Notes: generated from the sequence alone by a model not told the origin. A DNA stretch of 64,000 bases from Pisolithus tinctorius (GCA_024663395.1 JANFAH010000051.1:248001-312000); one strand, 5' to 3'; positions 45,770 through 57,239 are shown, counted from the first letter of the stretch. Made by a program: numbers and translations.

Positions 45770-48700
45770 ATGGGAACTCTGCATTGATGCCAGATGTTCC
45801 CCAAACTAAGGACAGTTTAGTTTCTGTTGCACCTGTACTTGTAACGTCTACACCAGAATGTACTATGCAGATCCCCATTTCCCTCTACGCATCAGGAACT
45901 ACCTCAAAAGTCGTCAACACTACCGCTCTGGTGGACTCTGGAGCAGAAATTTCTTGCATCGACTGGGGTGTCATGCGTAAGCACCGAATCCCCACTCAAC
46001 GCCTGGCCGAACCCATCCTCGCCAAGAACGCCGATGGAACCCAGAATTCAAAAGGAAGAATATTGTTTTCCACTACTCTCTACTTCAAGATTAAAGGACT
46101 CGTTCACCAGTCCTTTTTCCATGTCATCAACTGTGGAACAGAAAACGTTATTCTGGGTCTCCCCTGGCTTCAGGAAAACAACCCCATCATAGATTGGAGG
46201 ATGGGCATGTTGTCTATCGAAGAAAAAACCGATAGATCAAAAGAGTTAAAATGCAACGTCTCTTCAGTTGCCATCGAAGAACCAACCACGAATCTTGTGT
46301 CTCCTATTGAGAAAAAAGGGATAAACAAGTTCATGGATTATGAAGAGCCAGAAGATGAAACCATCCGAGCACACTTCGTGATGTCGGTTGGAAAACTTGT
46401 TGAAGAAGCCAAGAAGGTTAATCCCAACAACAGCCTTCTTCGAAAGATCACCACTGCTACTGAGTTAGCACAAGAAGAACACAAGAAGAAACCGAAGGCC
46501 GTCCTCCCTGAAGACTACAAAGACTTCACCTCGGTTTTCGAGAAACCATCTGATGGAGTCTTACCTCCATCACAACCATACGACCATGCCATAAACCTTG
46601 TGGACGACTTCGTCCCCAAGGTGGCCAAAGCATATCCGCTCTCTCCCTCTGAACGAGAGTCTGCGGAGAAATTTATTGAAGAAAACCTTCGAGAAGGAAA
46701 GATTCGCCCCTTGAAGTCCCCCCAAGCCGCCCCTTTCTTCTTCGTAGGAAAGAAAGATGGCTCCTTGTGCCCTTGCCAAGACTACAGGTACCTAAACAAG
46801 AATATGGTGAAGGATGCATATCCCCTTCCCCTCATTTCAGACCTCATAGACAAGCTGAAGGGAGCCTCTATCTTTACAAAGATGGACGTCAGGTCTGGCT
46901 ATAACAATGTTCGAATCAAAGAAGGAGACCAGTGGAAGGCCGCGTTCATCACACATAAAGGTCTCTTTGAACCAACTGTTATGTTCTTCGGGCTGTGCAA
47001 TTCCCCTGCCACCTTCCAGCAATTCATGAACGACTCCTTCCGAGACATGATTGCTGAAGAATGGTTGGTCGTCTACATGGATGACCTCCTCATCTTCTCA
47101 AACAACCCCGAAGAACACAAATGAAGAACCCGCCGTGTCCTCGAATGAATGAGAGAACTTTCTCTCCCTCTAAAATTGGAAAAATGTCACTTTGATCTGA
47201 CTGAGGTCGAATACCTCGGAATGATCATCAAAGAGAACACCGTTGCCATGGACCCTGTCAAAGTCCAAGGCATTGCCAATTGGCCTGTCCCAAAAAAGGT
47301 CAAGGATGTGTGATCCTTTTTAGGATTCACAAACTTTTACAGAAGATTTGTCCCCTACTACTCGGACATTGCACAACCACTCATTGACCTCACTAAGAAA
47401 ACGGTCGATTGGAGTTGGTCTAAGAAATGCCAAGACGCTTTTGATCTCAAAAGAATCTTCATGGTGCAACCCACTCTTCGAATGCCTGACACCTCTCGGC
47501 CATTCACAATTACCACAGATGCATCCAAATATGCAACAGGAGGGGTCCTCCTTCAAGAAGATTCGAATGGACAGTGGCAACCTTGTGCCTTCCTGTCTCA
47601 GTCGTTTAACCCGGCAGAAAGAAACTACGACATTTACGACAGAGAACTGCTAGGAGTCATTCGAGCACTGAAATCCTGGAGACATTATCTCCATGGATCC
47701 CCATTCCCGGTTAAGGTCTTCACAGACCATAAAAACCTGACATATTTCAAGTCACCTCAGAATCTGAACCATCGCCAGGCTCGCTGGCTCCTTGACCTCG
47801 CAGACTTTGATCTGCAGCTAGAACACGTCCCAGGCAAAGACCTAGCTGCACCAGATGTGCTCTCCCGCCACCCCGATCATATTCCTGAAAATGATGAAGA
47901 CAACAAAGGAGTTACTCTTCTCCCGCAAACTTTGTTCGTCAATCTCATCAATACCAATCTCACCCAGAAAGTCGTGTCATCCTCCACAAAAGACCCCGTG
48001 GTCCAAATGGCACTTCATGCCATTGAAAATGTCGACATGCCACTCCCGTTTAAGTCCCATCTCTCTGATTGGAGATTTGACAGTGGAGTGTTACTCTACA
48101 AAGACCGAGTGTATATCCCCGATGACACTGTCCTCAGACGAACCGTCATGTCCAACCATCATGACCACCCCTCCGCCGGCCACCCCGGTGTCCTGAAAAC
48201 CCGACAACTCGTTTCTTCCGAGTTTTGGTGGCCCAGACTCGTGTCCTTTGTCCAAAAATACGTTGAAGGCTGTGCTGTGTGCCAGAAAAATAAAGTAAAT
48301 ACTCACCCCACGACACCACCCCTCACGCCTATTGCCTCCACCTCGACCCGTCCCTTCCAACAGATCTCTTGCAATCTAGTCACCGATCTACCGGTGTCAA
48401 ACAGTTATGATTCCCTTTTGGTCGTGGTAGACCATGGGCTTACAAAGGGGGTAATTTTATCACCCACCAAGAAAACCACCTCTGCTGCCAACATCGCAGC
48501 GCTGTTTTTCAAGAAAGTCTACTCCCGCTTCGGGTTGTATGACAAAATCATCTCAGATCGAGGTCCCCAGTTCGCCTTGGCCTTTGCCAAAGAACTCGCT
48601 TCCCTCCTAGGATACTCCCTCGCCCTGTCCATGGCATACCACCCTCAAACCGATGGAGAAACCGAACATGTGAATCAAGAAGTAGAGACTTATCTTCGCA

Positions 48701-49400
48701 TCTTTTGCCAAAACGACCCCACCTCGTGGGTGAACAACCTACCAATGGCTGAATTCGCACATAACCATCGCCCACACTCTGTCACCCATCAATCTCCGTT
48801 CTACCTCATGTACAGATATGAACCGAAACCCCTTCCATCCCTGATCACGGAAACCCACCTTCCCGCTGCCGAGTCTAGACTCAAAGAACTCCGAAAAGCT
48901 AGAGAGGAAGCCCTAGCAGCCCACGACCTAGCAAGAAAAACTATGAAAGACCACTCGTCACGACCCTTCACCCTGTTCCAGAAAGGTGATAAGGTTTGGC
49001 TAGAAGCACGCAATTTGAAAATGCTCCTATGAAAATAGGAAACTAGCACCCAAACGAGAAGGACCCTTCACAATCTCCGATGTCCTATCCCCAATTACGT
49101 ATCGCCTCATGATTCCCTCGTGATGGAAGATTCATAACGTCTTCCATGCTTCTCTCTTATCGCCCTATCACGAAAATGACATTCACGGACCGAACTTCCC
49201 AGCTCCACCACCTGATCTAGTCAATAAAGAAGAATACGAAGTTGAGGTGATAGTCGGCCATAAAAGGTCTGGCCGCGGACACGCCTTTTTAATCAAATGG
49301 AAAGGCTATCCTTCTTCCAAAAACTCGTGGCAGAAAGAGTCACACCTTGAACATGCGGATGATATGCTCTCCGCCTATAAGAAACGATTCCCCAAAGACT
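45766..49400 (+). pseudogene. Pol of the Gypsy element with chromodomain, several stops
   Basis: Protease motif ALVDSGAEISCID is at about 45930. Reverse transcriptase runs from about 46600 with FTKMDVRSGYNN and YMDDLL (47077). Stops at 47122, 47146 and 47311 all fit CGA to TGA (the last in the V-R-SFLGF block). RNase H (TTDASKYATGG, 47513) and the integrase zinc finger (H..H..C..C, 48155-48285) follow. Integrase keeps ISDRGPQF and the later Glu, but the first catalytic Asp seems replaced: ISCNLVTDLP, where DFITDLP is usual. A frameshift near 49030 precedes the chromodomain ([20 protein letters not shown], 49230 on), which would target integration to marked chromatin. Confidence 0.9.
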
Positions 49401-50468
49401 TCCCCCTCCAGAAACAACCCACTCGACGCTCCACCCGTACTGTCAGAAACATCTCTCTCGAAATGCCTCCTCGCCGATACACCTATCCTCGTGAACCTTC
49501 CCGTCACCACACTCCATTTGCTCGTCGGCAACGACAACCCGCTAGCGATCAGATGATCGCCTCTTACCGACTCTTCGTTGCTGATCCCGCTGTCATTGGC
49601 ACCGTTTATCACGAGGTGGACGAGGACTCTCCACTTGACCTCGTGTATCATGCTACTATCCAAGCCCTTCGGCTTGAGGAACTCTCCCATTATGTCAATC
49701 GCCAGAATCCCCTCCTTTCCCCTGCTCATACTATCTTGAATGAAATCGCCGTCCAGCAGGTTCCCCTCCTGCTTAAACTCTTTGATGTCCTTGGAGGTGC
49801 AGACCTCATCTATAACGTTCACCAGTATCCTACATTGATCGCTCCTCCCCCTCCTGGGTCTAGAAGACCCTCGACTGCAACTTCCCCTCCGGTTTCCTCC
49901 GCATCGTCCTCCCCCCCAGCACCGTCGTCGTCGTCATCTTCCCACTCGTCTCGCTCTCTCCGAAGAGCTGATAGACCTCGTGCCTGTTGTTTATCAGGCC
50001 CTAACCCACGCCCTTGCGAGTCTCATGACTCCCCATCTGAAGTAGACCCTGAGACTGCCTTTGGCGTCTCCCGTGCAGAACTCGACTACATGTTAAACAT
50101 CGTCAAAACTCTTGCACAGCTACCGCCGTCTCCTGTGCTAAAACGCCTTGACCGAGTTCGACATGCCTCTTACTCTGTCTGATCCACGCTATCGTCAAGC
50201 ATGTTACGTCTGCCGCCGTCTCGGCCATATCTGCGTCAACTGTGGACTGTACAAATGTCCCCTTTACCACACCACTCGTCCCGGGCATACTCAGGCCCAA
50301 TGCCCTTCCATCTGCCCTTGTCATCCCTTACAGGACAGAATTGCTACCCCTGCCTTGGTGGATGATCGTACCCTCGTCGGGAGCGAGGACAACGACTTGT
50401 ACAACAATGACTTTGATTTTGACGACTCCACCATCAGCAACATGACCGGAGAGCCTTATGGAGAGTAG
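49401..50468 (+). pseudogene. C-terminal Cys-rich extension or third ORF of the Gypsy element
   Basis: After the chromodomain the same frame continues to 50182 with a Pro/Ser-rich stretch (49850-49960). An overlapping frame (50148-50468) is Cys/His rich: CYVCRRLGHICVNCGLYKCP, then HTQAQCPSICPCHP. It is not part of standard pol. It ends 37 bases before the 3' LTR. It may be a nucleic-acid-binding third product; this is inference. Confidence 0.55.
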
Positions 50469-50492
50469 TTGAGGTCGGGGACTTCAACGCTT

Positions 50493-50505
50493 AGAAAGGG
50501 GGTAA
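50493..50505 (+). other. Polypurine tract of the Gypsy element
   Basis: AGAAAGGGGGTAA lies directly before the 3' LTR, where plus-strand synthesis starts. Confidence 0.7.
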
Positions 50506-50955
50506 TGTTACGTTTCGCCCCTAACTTTTCCCTTTTACTGTACGTTTGCCTTGCTTTTGATCCGATGGACTTAGTTTCCTTTTAGAGCTGTCTTCTCTCT
50601 GATCCGACGGCTCTCTATTCCCACCACTGGCGTTACTGGCTCGTTACATGCTTAGGACATGTGTCATCATTGTTCAACCAATGGCGTAGTTACCTCGTTA
50701 CATGCGGACGCCTCATGGTCTGTTTCTGTGTAGTATTTAGACTGCCGGCTCAAGTCCTGGAAACCCAGACTTGAGCTGCTCAATCATACGCAGCGTTCTC
50801 AGAACTTCACCCTCAGTGTCCCTCACAAGGACCACTCTTACCGGCGTTGCCCCAAATCCTCTGTCGTTTACAGAGGTTACTGCAGCCGTTGCTCAGTAGA
50901 AACCTTAGTCTGTGTTTGAGCTCTCCCTACGTCTTGACTTCAGTCGAGTGTAACA
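50506..50955 (+). repeat. 3' LTR of the Gypsy element, 450 bp
   Basis: It is the partner of 44178-44627, followed by the CTATG duplication at 50956-50960. Confidence 0.9.
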
Positions 50956-51815
50956 CTATGAAATATTGGGTGGCTACTTATTTGATCAAGGATGCAATTG
51001 AAAACTTCTGGCCATACACGAAGGCGTCTAAGGAACAGATGAGGGCGATGGTCGGCAAAATGGTCGAGCAGGCCGAGCTGTGATGACCGCATCAATGGTA
51101 CAGCGGGTTTTTCAAGAACCCGCGCACGCTCTACTTCATCCTTCAGAGCCTCAATCGCATTCAGGAGCTGTCCACACCGCCTATCCCTCTCAACCGTCGA
51201 GTCTGTATCATCAGAAACGCTGGAGTTGGAATCCATCGAGATCAGAGAGATCAGAGAGATCGGAGACGGCAGAGTGACGAAGAGGATGCTCTGAGATGAA
51301 TCGGAATCCCCGTATGTTGCGGTTGAATCGCTACTATCGCTACTATCAATTTCGCGACGCGCATTTTCCAGCCTGGCCGTTGCTACTTCCAAGCTAGCTT
51401 CATCAAGTTGTCTGAGGAGATTTTTGCGGAGAGATTTGCGGGGCATTGTTCTTCAAGACTTAGCTATTTAATTATTTGATATACTGCTAAAACTACTGTA
51501 ATTTATTTTGAGTCCAACGGGATGCCGCACCATTCGGCTTGTTGGAGTTGAAAATGTAGTGGCCAGAACATGTTTCCAGAGCCAGTGCCAGAACACAGAC
51601 AAAGCGCTTTCAGAGCGCTTCCAGCGCCACCTTGAGCGCCACTTATGTAAGCGGAGTTTACGGAGCATTGCATAGAATTTAGTCCATGCATGAGTAAGCA
51701 AAGTGTGACATGTCTCTTGTCTTCTGCACACTTCGCGAATTGCAGATTCCGCGCCTCCAGCCGTCACGCAGATCTCCTCTCGTTTTTCGCAAAGCAACGC
51801 ACCAACACTCAGCTA

Positions 51816-52793
51816 ATGGAAAACCCCAACACGGCTATACAGCCCGACTTTACCACAGAGGAGTATCAGGAAGCTTGTTTGCATCTCGTTAATGACACAG
51901 TAGATGACCAACAAGCTGCAAATATACTAGCGACCCTATGGGTTCTAAACAACAACAAGGAAAAACTTAATTGGCAAACACACAAGGAACAAGAAGCTCA
52001 AAGAGCGCAAGATGAAGCGGAACAAGCCAAAGAAGAACTCACCGAGTGACAACGTCGCAGACTCGAAGAAGCGGAGATGGCACGAGCAGAAGAACAGAAA
52101 AAGAATAGGACCAAGCACGCTCCGATATGCAAAGTAGGAGTCCCCTCGGGTCCTGTCAATATTCCCTCTCTGTACACAGCACACAAACTCAAGAAGGGCG
52201 AATACTGTGAGCTTTACTTCTTCACCAATATTGGCCTAGCAGAAGCAGAAACTTTCAACCCCTCGATAGACAACGAAGCTTTGACCCTACTCAAAGCAGA
52301 CAATGGCCAGCACATCTGGGTGCCAGCGTCGACCACCAGAGATAAGTCTTCCGTTATAAAGGATGAAGACCTAACTTGGGAGCAGTTCAGAGAAGCATCC
52401 ATGTGCCTGATAAGTGCGATGAAAGAACACGATTGGGAGGAAGAGAGAGTAGACATGCACGTAGATTTTTGGATGGCCATCGAAGCTCATCCCTGGCAGC
52501 GATCACCATGTGCACATCTGAAGAGAGCGCTGCTCCTCTACCAGAGCCAGCAGAGACAGAGATGGCATCGTGCCCTATCGACTCTTAATACCTGGTCGCT
52601 ATCGGAATTGAACCAAGAACTACTGAATGACGCACGTGAAGAAATATTGGACAGAGAACGTTCCCAGGAGCTCGAGAATCTCAGGAAGGTGCGAAATACA
52701 TGCCCGTCCAATGACACTCCAACTAACATCACCCTTCCGCTTTCCGCTTTCCTCTCCCCTTCTTTCTCTGGCCTCGTGACCCATACACACTAA
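51816..52793 (+). pseudogene. Gag-like ORF of the DIRS-like element, one stop
   Basis: The frame starts MENPNTAIQPDFTTEEYQEA and is interrupted once by TGA at 52047-52049 within TE*QRRRLEEAE, which again fits CGA to TGA. After it the frame continues ICKVGVPSGPVNIPSLYTAH and later helix-rich sequence to 52793. No known domain was recognised. Position before the reverse transcriptase suggests a Gag role. Confidence 0.65.
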
Positions 52794-52894
52794 CCCCCTG
52801 GCATAACGTCCATCGATCAATCACTGTTGTCTACAACCCCCCCTCTCATAACCGGCATCACATCCGCTGATCATAAAACTCCTTCCCCGGCATC

Positions 52895-53476
52895 ATGTCC
52901 GTTGATCAAAAATTTTACCTACCACGCTTCCATAAACTATATATACTACTGGCTGGTGATCATCAACCAAAACCTACCCCCCCTTCTCTTAATCGTCATC
53001 ATCCACAGGTCAACGAGCACTACTTAGCCATGGCAGCACACCCCGCGCCATCTCATAATCACATGAGGACCCCAAGCAACCAAAAGCGCCCTACATCACC
53101 CGGAGAACACACCCGCTCGGACTATCTGGACCACAAGCGCCAAAGGTCCTTTTGCAACAACACATCCTCTGATTATCAACCCCACAACGGGCCGCTTCTG
53201 GCGTGTGCCGTCTGCCTCGGAAGGCAACACCATCTCATCATCGAGTGCAGGGCCACCTCCACCTGGGACAAAAAGCACCCCACCTTCGCAGAACGAATTC
53301 ACAAAGTGCTCTTCTCCAGGGACGAAGGAAGGCGCATCTGCGCCAAGTGGCAATGCAAAGAAGGTTGCACTGAGTGCCATGACACCAAGCATCTATGCTC
53401 CGGGTGTGGTGCAACAACACATGGTGCCCAGAGATGCCCTCGCGCACAAAAGGCTGCATCCAACGACACCGTATAA
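52895..53476 (+). CDS. Cys/His-rich ORF of the DIRS-like element
   Basis: The frame contains CAVCLGRQHHLIIEC (about 53203), CAKWQCKEGCTECH (about 53340) and CSGCGATTHGAQRC (about 53398), which look like zinc-binding nucleic-acid modules. It overlaps the start of the reverse transcriptase frame, which is in another phase, so frameshifting or a separate protein is possible. Such modules are common in Gag-end positions of retroelements. Confidence 0.6.
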   Translation: MSVDQKFYLPRFHKLYILLAGDHQPKPTPPSLNRHHPQVNEHYLAMAAHPAPSHNHMRTPSNQKRPTSPGEHTRSDYLDHKRQRSFCNNTSSDYQPHNGPLLACAVCLGRQHHLIIECRATSTWDKKHPTFAERIHKVLFSRDEGRRICAKWQCKEGCTECHDTKHLCSGCGATTHGAQRCPRAQKAASNDTV

Positions 53477-53495
53477 TGTAGAGGCTTGGGAATGA

Positions 53496-55442
53496 GAGCT
53501 CAACAAGTTTAATTTAAACCATCGCTTCAGTAAGATCCCAGAGGGCCTTCACCGGGGATTCTGTATAAACTTTCCATCGATCGAGCGTGTACAATCCCCC
53601 CCTAACAGAGATTCTGTTCTCACTTATGTCGAAGAACTCCGTAAGACAATAACTAAAGAAATTGAAAAAGGCTGCTACATCGGCCCCCTCACACTAGATG
53701 CCATCACCGAACTAATAGGACCCTTTCAGTCGTCCCCACTATCAATCATACCCAAGTCAGACTGCCCCGGTAAATACTGCCTCGTACAAAACTTCTCATT
53801 CCCCCATTCCCCGAACGAACAAACCCCCAATCCTTCCATCAACTCCCATACCGACGCACATGACTTCCCAACAACATGGGGAACATTCGCCATCGTATAC
53901 CTATTACTCGCACGCCTACCACCAGGATCCAAATTAGCGACTAGAGATGTTGCCAAAGCCTATCGCACAATCCCCTTGCACCCTTCGCAATGGCCAGCGA
54001 ACGTAATAAAGATATCAGGCACCCACGGATGCATGGACACCTGTCTCGCCTTCGGAGCATCACCATCATCAGGCATATATGGTAACATGGCTGATGCCGG
54101 TACAGAAATCATGAGACATCATGGCATTGGACCCATGGACAAATGGGTGGATGATCATATCTTTGCGCGCATCAAGCGTGAATACCTCACAGCCTACAAC
54201 GACCTAAGGAAAGTATGGCAATCCGAAATCACTTCACCAGAACCCCAGCAACTAGGGGCTAGGTTTTTATTCTCAGGCAGAACTCAAGACAACGATGTAA
54301 CTGAAGAATTCAACGAAAACTGTTCACAGCCGATTCAAGATCTGTCAAGGAGATTGCCGAGATCCACTCATGATGCGTCATTCTCATACAGCTTCGAAGA
54401 CATAGATGCGTTATCAAAATACCTTGGGATCCCCTGGGAGAAGTTGAAAGATCAACCCTTTAGCCACTCCACAACATACATAGGTTTTCTGTGGGATCTC
54501 AAAGACTACCACATCTCACTAAGCCCAACAAAAACAACGAAGTACCTGAAGGCAATCCATGCATGGCACAAAAGGCCAACCCATGTTCTACAGGATGTTA
54601 AAGAACTATATGGCAAATTACTTCACACCTGCGCAGCCCTGCCATGTGGCAGAGCATACCTAATGGGCCTCAAGGCCATGCTAAAAACAAGCACTGCAAA
54701 GCCACTTATGCCCCATTGGGCAGACAAAAGAGTAGCCAACGACATCAATTGGTGGACAGACCAGCTACAATCTGGCAACATCCAACGCTCCATCTCCCTG
54801 CCCAATAAACTCATCAACATATTAGCCTTCTCCGATGCTAGCTCTAAAATTGGCATTGGAATCAAGATCGGTGAACACTGGCATGCTTGGAGACTCATCC
54901 CAGGCTGGGAAAGCAGCCGAGATGGCACCAGAGACATCGGATGGGCTGAAGCCGTCGCCTTTGAATTTCTGGTCTATGCAATCGATTGCATCGTTGCAGA
55001 CGACAGCTCAATCATCGCGTTCAGAGATAACACTGGAGTCATCGAAGGCTGGCGAAATGGTCACCATCGCAATACCCAAGTCAATGAAGTTTTCAAACGA
55101 GTTCACTCATTCGTTGCCAGGTCCCCTCACATTAATCAAATACACACAAAATACATCCCAAGCAGTGCCAACCCAGCAGACCCCTTATCAAGGGGAATAT
55201 ACGGACATCCAAACCTTCTCCTCCCTCCAATCCCTATCCCTGTACAAATCCAACCTTTCGTCATCGACGCAGCTGCCCCCCCCAACGCTACTGAGTTGCG
55301 GCTTAGGAGAGAAGGAGCATACCCTTCCCCAGCAGCCAAAATCATTGACCGCGCTCAAATCGCTCTCGAAACGAAGGAACGAAGGCAAGCCACAGCCGCG
55401 CACGAGTATAGTCTCATCCAACAATCCCTCCTCGACAACTAA
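53496..55442 (+). CDS. Reverse transcriptase/RNase H of the DIRS-like element
   Basis: It reads ELNKFNLNHRFSKIPEGLH from 53496 after a TGA that may have been CGA. Reverse transcriptase motifs are LSIIPKSDCPGKYCLVQNFS (53735 on), LATRDVAKAYRTIPLHP (about 53935-53985), and KWVDDHIFARI (about 54142), where DD are the catalytic pair. A DIRS-type RNase H region follows (ILAFSDASSKIGIG, about 54816-54857; FRDNTGVIEGW; YIPSSANPADPLSRG). The frame is open to 55442. Confidence 0.8.
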   Translation, partial: ELNKFNLNHRFSKIPEGLHRGFCINFPSIERVQSPPNRDSVLTYVEELRKTITKEIEKGCYIGPLTLDAITELIGPFQSSPLSIIPKSDCPGKYCLVQNFSFPHSPNEQTPNPSINSHTDAHDFPTTWGTFAIVYLLLARLPPGSKLATRDVAKAYRTIPLHPSQWPANVIKISGTHGCMDTCLAFGASPSSGIYGNMADAGTEIMRHHGIGPMDKWVDDHIFARIKREYLTAYNDLRKVWQSEITSPEPQQLGARFLFSGRTQDNDVTEEFNENCSQPIQDLSRRLPRSTHDASFSYSFEDIDALSKYLGIPWEKLKDQPFSHSTTYIGFLWDLKDYHISLSPTKTTKYLKAIHAWHKRPTHVLQDVKELYGKLLHTCAALPCGRAYLMGLKAMLKTSTAKPLMPHWADKRVANDINWWTDQLQSGNIQRSISLPNKLINILAFSDASSKIGIGIKIGEHWHAWRLIPGWESSRDGTRDIGWAEAVAFEFLVYAIDCIVADDSSIIAFRDNTGVIEGWRNGHHRNTQVNEVFKRVHSFVARSPHINQIHTKYIPSSANPADPLSRGIYGHPNLLLPPIPIPVQIQPFVIDAAAPPNATELRLRREGAYPSPAAKIIDRAQIALETKERRQATAAHEYSLIQQSLLDN

Positions 55443-55476
55443 ACCAGAAGTTCGGCAACATTTTGATGCTCCACTC

Positions 55477-56670
55477 ATGACACCTAACCACTACCTATCA
55501 TCCACGGCCCCTCCCCACCCCTACTGCCCTGGCCTAACCCCGCGCCCCTCACCCCTACGCCCACACTGCCTAGCCAAAGAATGTCTACAGCTATGGCAAC
55601 CATCTCCCACTCAATCGAGAGTCACACACGTCCCAGAGGAAGAAGGCGCTCACACCATAACAGAGCAACAAGTCGATCGCATCCTCGAAGTAATCGGAGC
55701 GTCGTGGGCAGAGAAAACCAAAGAAACTTACGGCGCCGGATTACTCACTTACCACATATTTTGTGACACCCACGGAATATCAGAGGCCCAGAGGGCCCCC
55801 ATCACAGCCAACACCCTGCTCGCTTTCCTCTCCAGCTGTGCAGGATCCTATTCAGGTTCAGCGCTGTCGAATTTCATGGCCGGCCTGCGAGCCTGGCACC
55901 TCCTGCATGGGCTGCCCTGGAACATTAACCCGGATGAGCTCCACACTATACTAGAAGGAGCCTCACATTTAGCCCCCGCCTCATCCAGACGAGCCCTCTG
56001 CGAACCCTTCCATGTGAACACTCTAGAGCTGTTCCACTCTTTAATGGATCCAGAAAGCCCGAAAGACGCAGCAATATTTGCTTGCCTAATGATTGTTTTC
56101 TACTGCGTAGCCCGTTTAGGAGAATTCACCGTACCAGCGATCACACAATTCGACCTGCAGAAACACATTACCAGAGCTCATGTCCAGCACTTACACGACC
56201 TCAGCAGACTACCCGTGACGAAGTTCCACATTCCCTGGACAAAAATGTCGCCAACTGGCGAAGACGTACAATGCGCTCCCCTTCGAGGAGCCATCTCAGA
56301 CCCAATCGACACCCTCGAATGCCATCTACACCTCAATACGGCAGAGAAGTCCACACATCTCTTCGCCTGGAAACACCCCACGTCCGGTCTCCGCCCTCTC
56401 TCGAAAACGGAGGTACTCAGGCGAATAAATACCTTAACAACAGTGCACAATATCCCAAACATCAGGGGCCACAGCCTGAGGATAGGAGGAACCTTACACT
56501 ACTTACTTCGAGGCACGCTGTTTGACATAGTCAAAACAATCGGCAGGTGGGCAGGAGACTCCTTCACCCTATATCTACGCCAGCACGCAATGATACTAGC
56601 TCCATACCTCAATGACACCCCAGCTTTACTTGAACATTTCACAAGATACACGATGCCACCAGTCCGCTAA
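55477..56670 (+). CDS. Tyrosine recombinase of the DIRS-like element
   Basis: From a possible start at 55477 the frame has a SAM-like core-binding region (EEKTKETY-like KTKETYGAGLLTYHIFCDT near 55718) and a catalytic part with the first Arg in YCVARLGEFTV (56103), H-x-x-R in GHSLRIGGTLHY (56467), Trp in GRWAGDSF (56543) and the nucleophile Tyr in LYLRQHA (56572). The tetrad is complete. The frame overlaps the RNase H frame upstream. It integrates the circular cDNA in this class. The recombinase is only distantly like the Crypton enzyme at 29.6-32.4 kb. Confidence 0.85.
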   Translation: MTPNHYLSSTAPPHPYCPGLTPRPSPLRPHCLAKECLQLWQPSPTQSRVTHVPEEEGAHTITEQQVDRILEVIGASWAEKTKETYGAGLLTYHIFCDTHGISEAQRAPITANTLLAFLSSCAGSYSGSALSNFMAGLRAWHLLHGLPWNINPDELHTILEGASHLAPASSRRALCEPFHVNTLELFHSLMDPESPKDAAIFACLMIVFYCVARLGEFTVPAITQFDLQKHITRAHVQHLHDLSRLPVTKFHIPWTKMSPTGEDVQCAPLRGAISDPIDTLECHLHLNTAEKSTHLFAWKHPTSGLRPLSKTEVLRRINTLTTVHNIPNIRGHSLRIGGTLHYLLRGTLFDIVKTIGRWAGDSFTLYLRQHAMILAPYLNDTPALLEHFTRYTMPPVR

Positions 56671-56924
56671 CATCCAACAGTAAGCACCCATCTCCTTTTC
56701 ACAGGGCTAAGAGCTTCGCTGTAGGCGTCGCTGGGCTCCTTCATCAAAGGGACACAGCTCACTCTTCACCCCAGATACATTTCCTCCTCCAGGCCGGAAA
56801 ACCCTTCGGGTTTCCACCCAATTCACAGTTCCATCATCAAGCTTTTCATCCCGGCATATAGATCTCACTTAGAAACCGCGACATCTCCATTTCCTTCTCT
56901 CATTGTACGTAGTTTCCCACTGAG

Positions 56925-57042
56925 AAACAAAGCGTTCGAAACACATGGAACACCGACAAGAGTGATTGTGTAATGCCGTGCTTGCTTAAGTAAATATTCC
57001 CCAATTTCTCTGCTTCAGCTTCCAGGCTTCCATCTGAACTAT
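56925..57042 (+). pseudogene. Second F-box gene, 5' fragment
   Basis: The last 30 bases encode QLPG..LPSELW with one base missing, the counterpart of QLPDLPPELW in the first gene. GTGATTGTGTAATGCC (56961) matches the leader of the first F-box gene. It is cut by Harbinger copy 2 inside the F-box motif. Confidence 0.7.
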
Positions 57043-57239
57043 AGTGGCGCTCAAGGTGGCGCTGGAAGCGCTCTGGAAGCGCTTTGTCTGTGTTCTGGCA
57101 CTGGCTCTGGAAACATGTTCTGGCCACTACATTTTCAACTCCAACAAGCCGAACGGTGCGGCATCCCGTCGGACTCAAAATAAATTACAGTAGTTTTAGC
57201 AGTATATCAAATAATTAAATAGCTAAGTCTTGAAGAACA

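Larger units (their letters stand above)
44178..50955 (+). mobile_element. Chromodomain Ty3/Gypsy retrotransposon, decayed
   Basis: It is 6,778 bases with paired 450-bp LTRs and a 5-bp target duplication, inserted in the transposase gene of Harbinger copy 1. Gag, protease, reverse transcriptase, RNase H, integrase and chromodomain follow in Ty3/Gypsy order. At least five in-frame TGA codons and one frameshift make it inactive. Confidence 0.95.
43128..51446 (-). pseudogene. Harbinger transposase, copy 1, interrupted
   Basis: The 5' part (51446-50961, MPRKSLRKNLLRQLDEASLE) is separated from the rest (44172-43128) by the Gypsy element. The 3' part has a TGA where copy 2 encodes Cys in TESRTCPAW, and a TGA where copy 2 reads PGQRFRM. 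The DGSS, WADSAYP and VEHAF-like regions are still recognisable. It is dead in three ways. Confidence 0.85.
40879..51643 (-). mobile_element. PIF/Harbinger element copy 1, split by a Gypsy element
   Basis: Terminal inverted repeats of about 36 bases at 40879-40914 and 51608-51643 begin AGTGGC and match those of copy 2. A TAT target duplication flanks it (40876-40878, 51644-51646). Without the nested Gypsy element and its 5-base duplication the length is 3,982, against 3,988 for copy 2. Its DNA-binding gene is on the plus strand and its transposase on the minus strand, the reverse of copy 2. The left repeat has several CG to CA/TG changes. Confidence 0.9.
51647..56900 (+). mobile_element. DIRS-like tyrosine-recombinase retrotransposon
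   Basis: Gag-like, Cys-rich, reverse transcriptase/RNase H and tyrosine recombinase frames lie in DIRS order. No LTRs or DDE integrase are present. The ends were not defined: the left limit is the Harbinger copy 1 boundary and the right limit lies before the F-box relic at about 56925. Inverted terminal repeats were looked for and not recognised. Confidence 0.8.
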
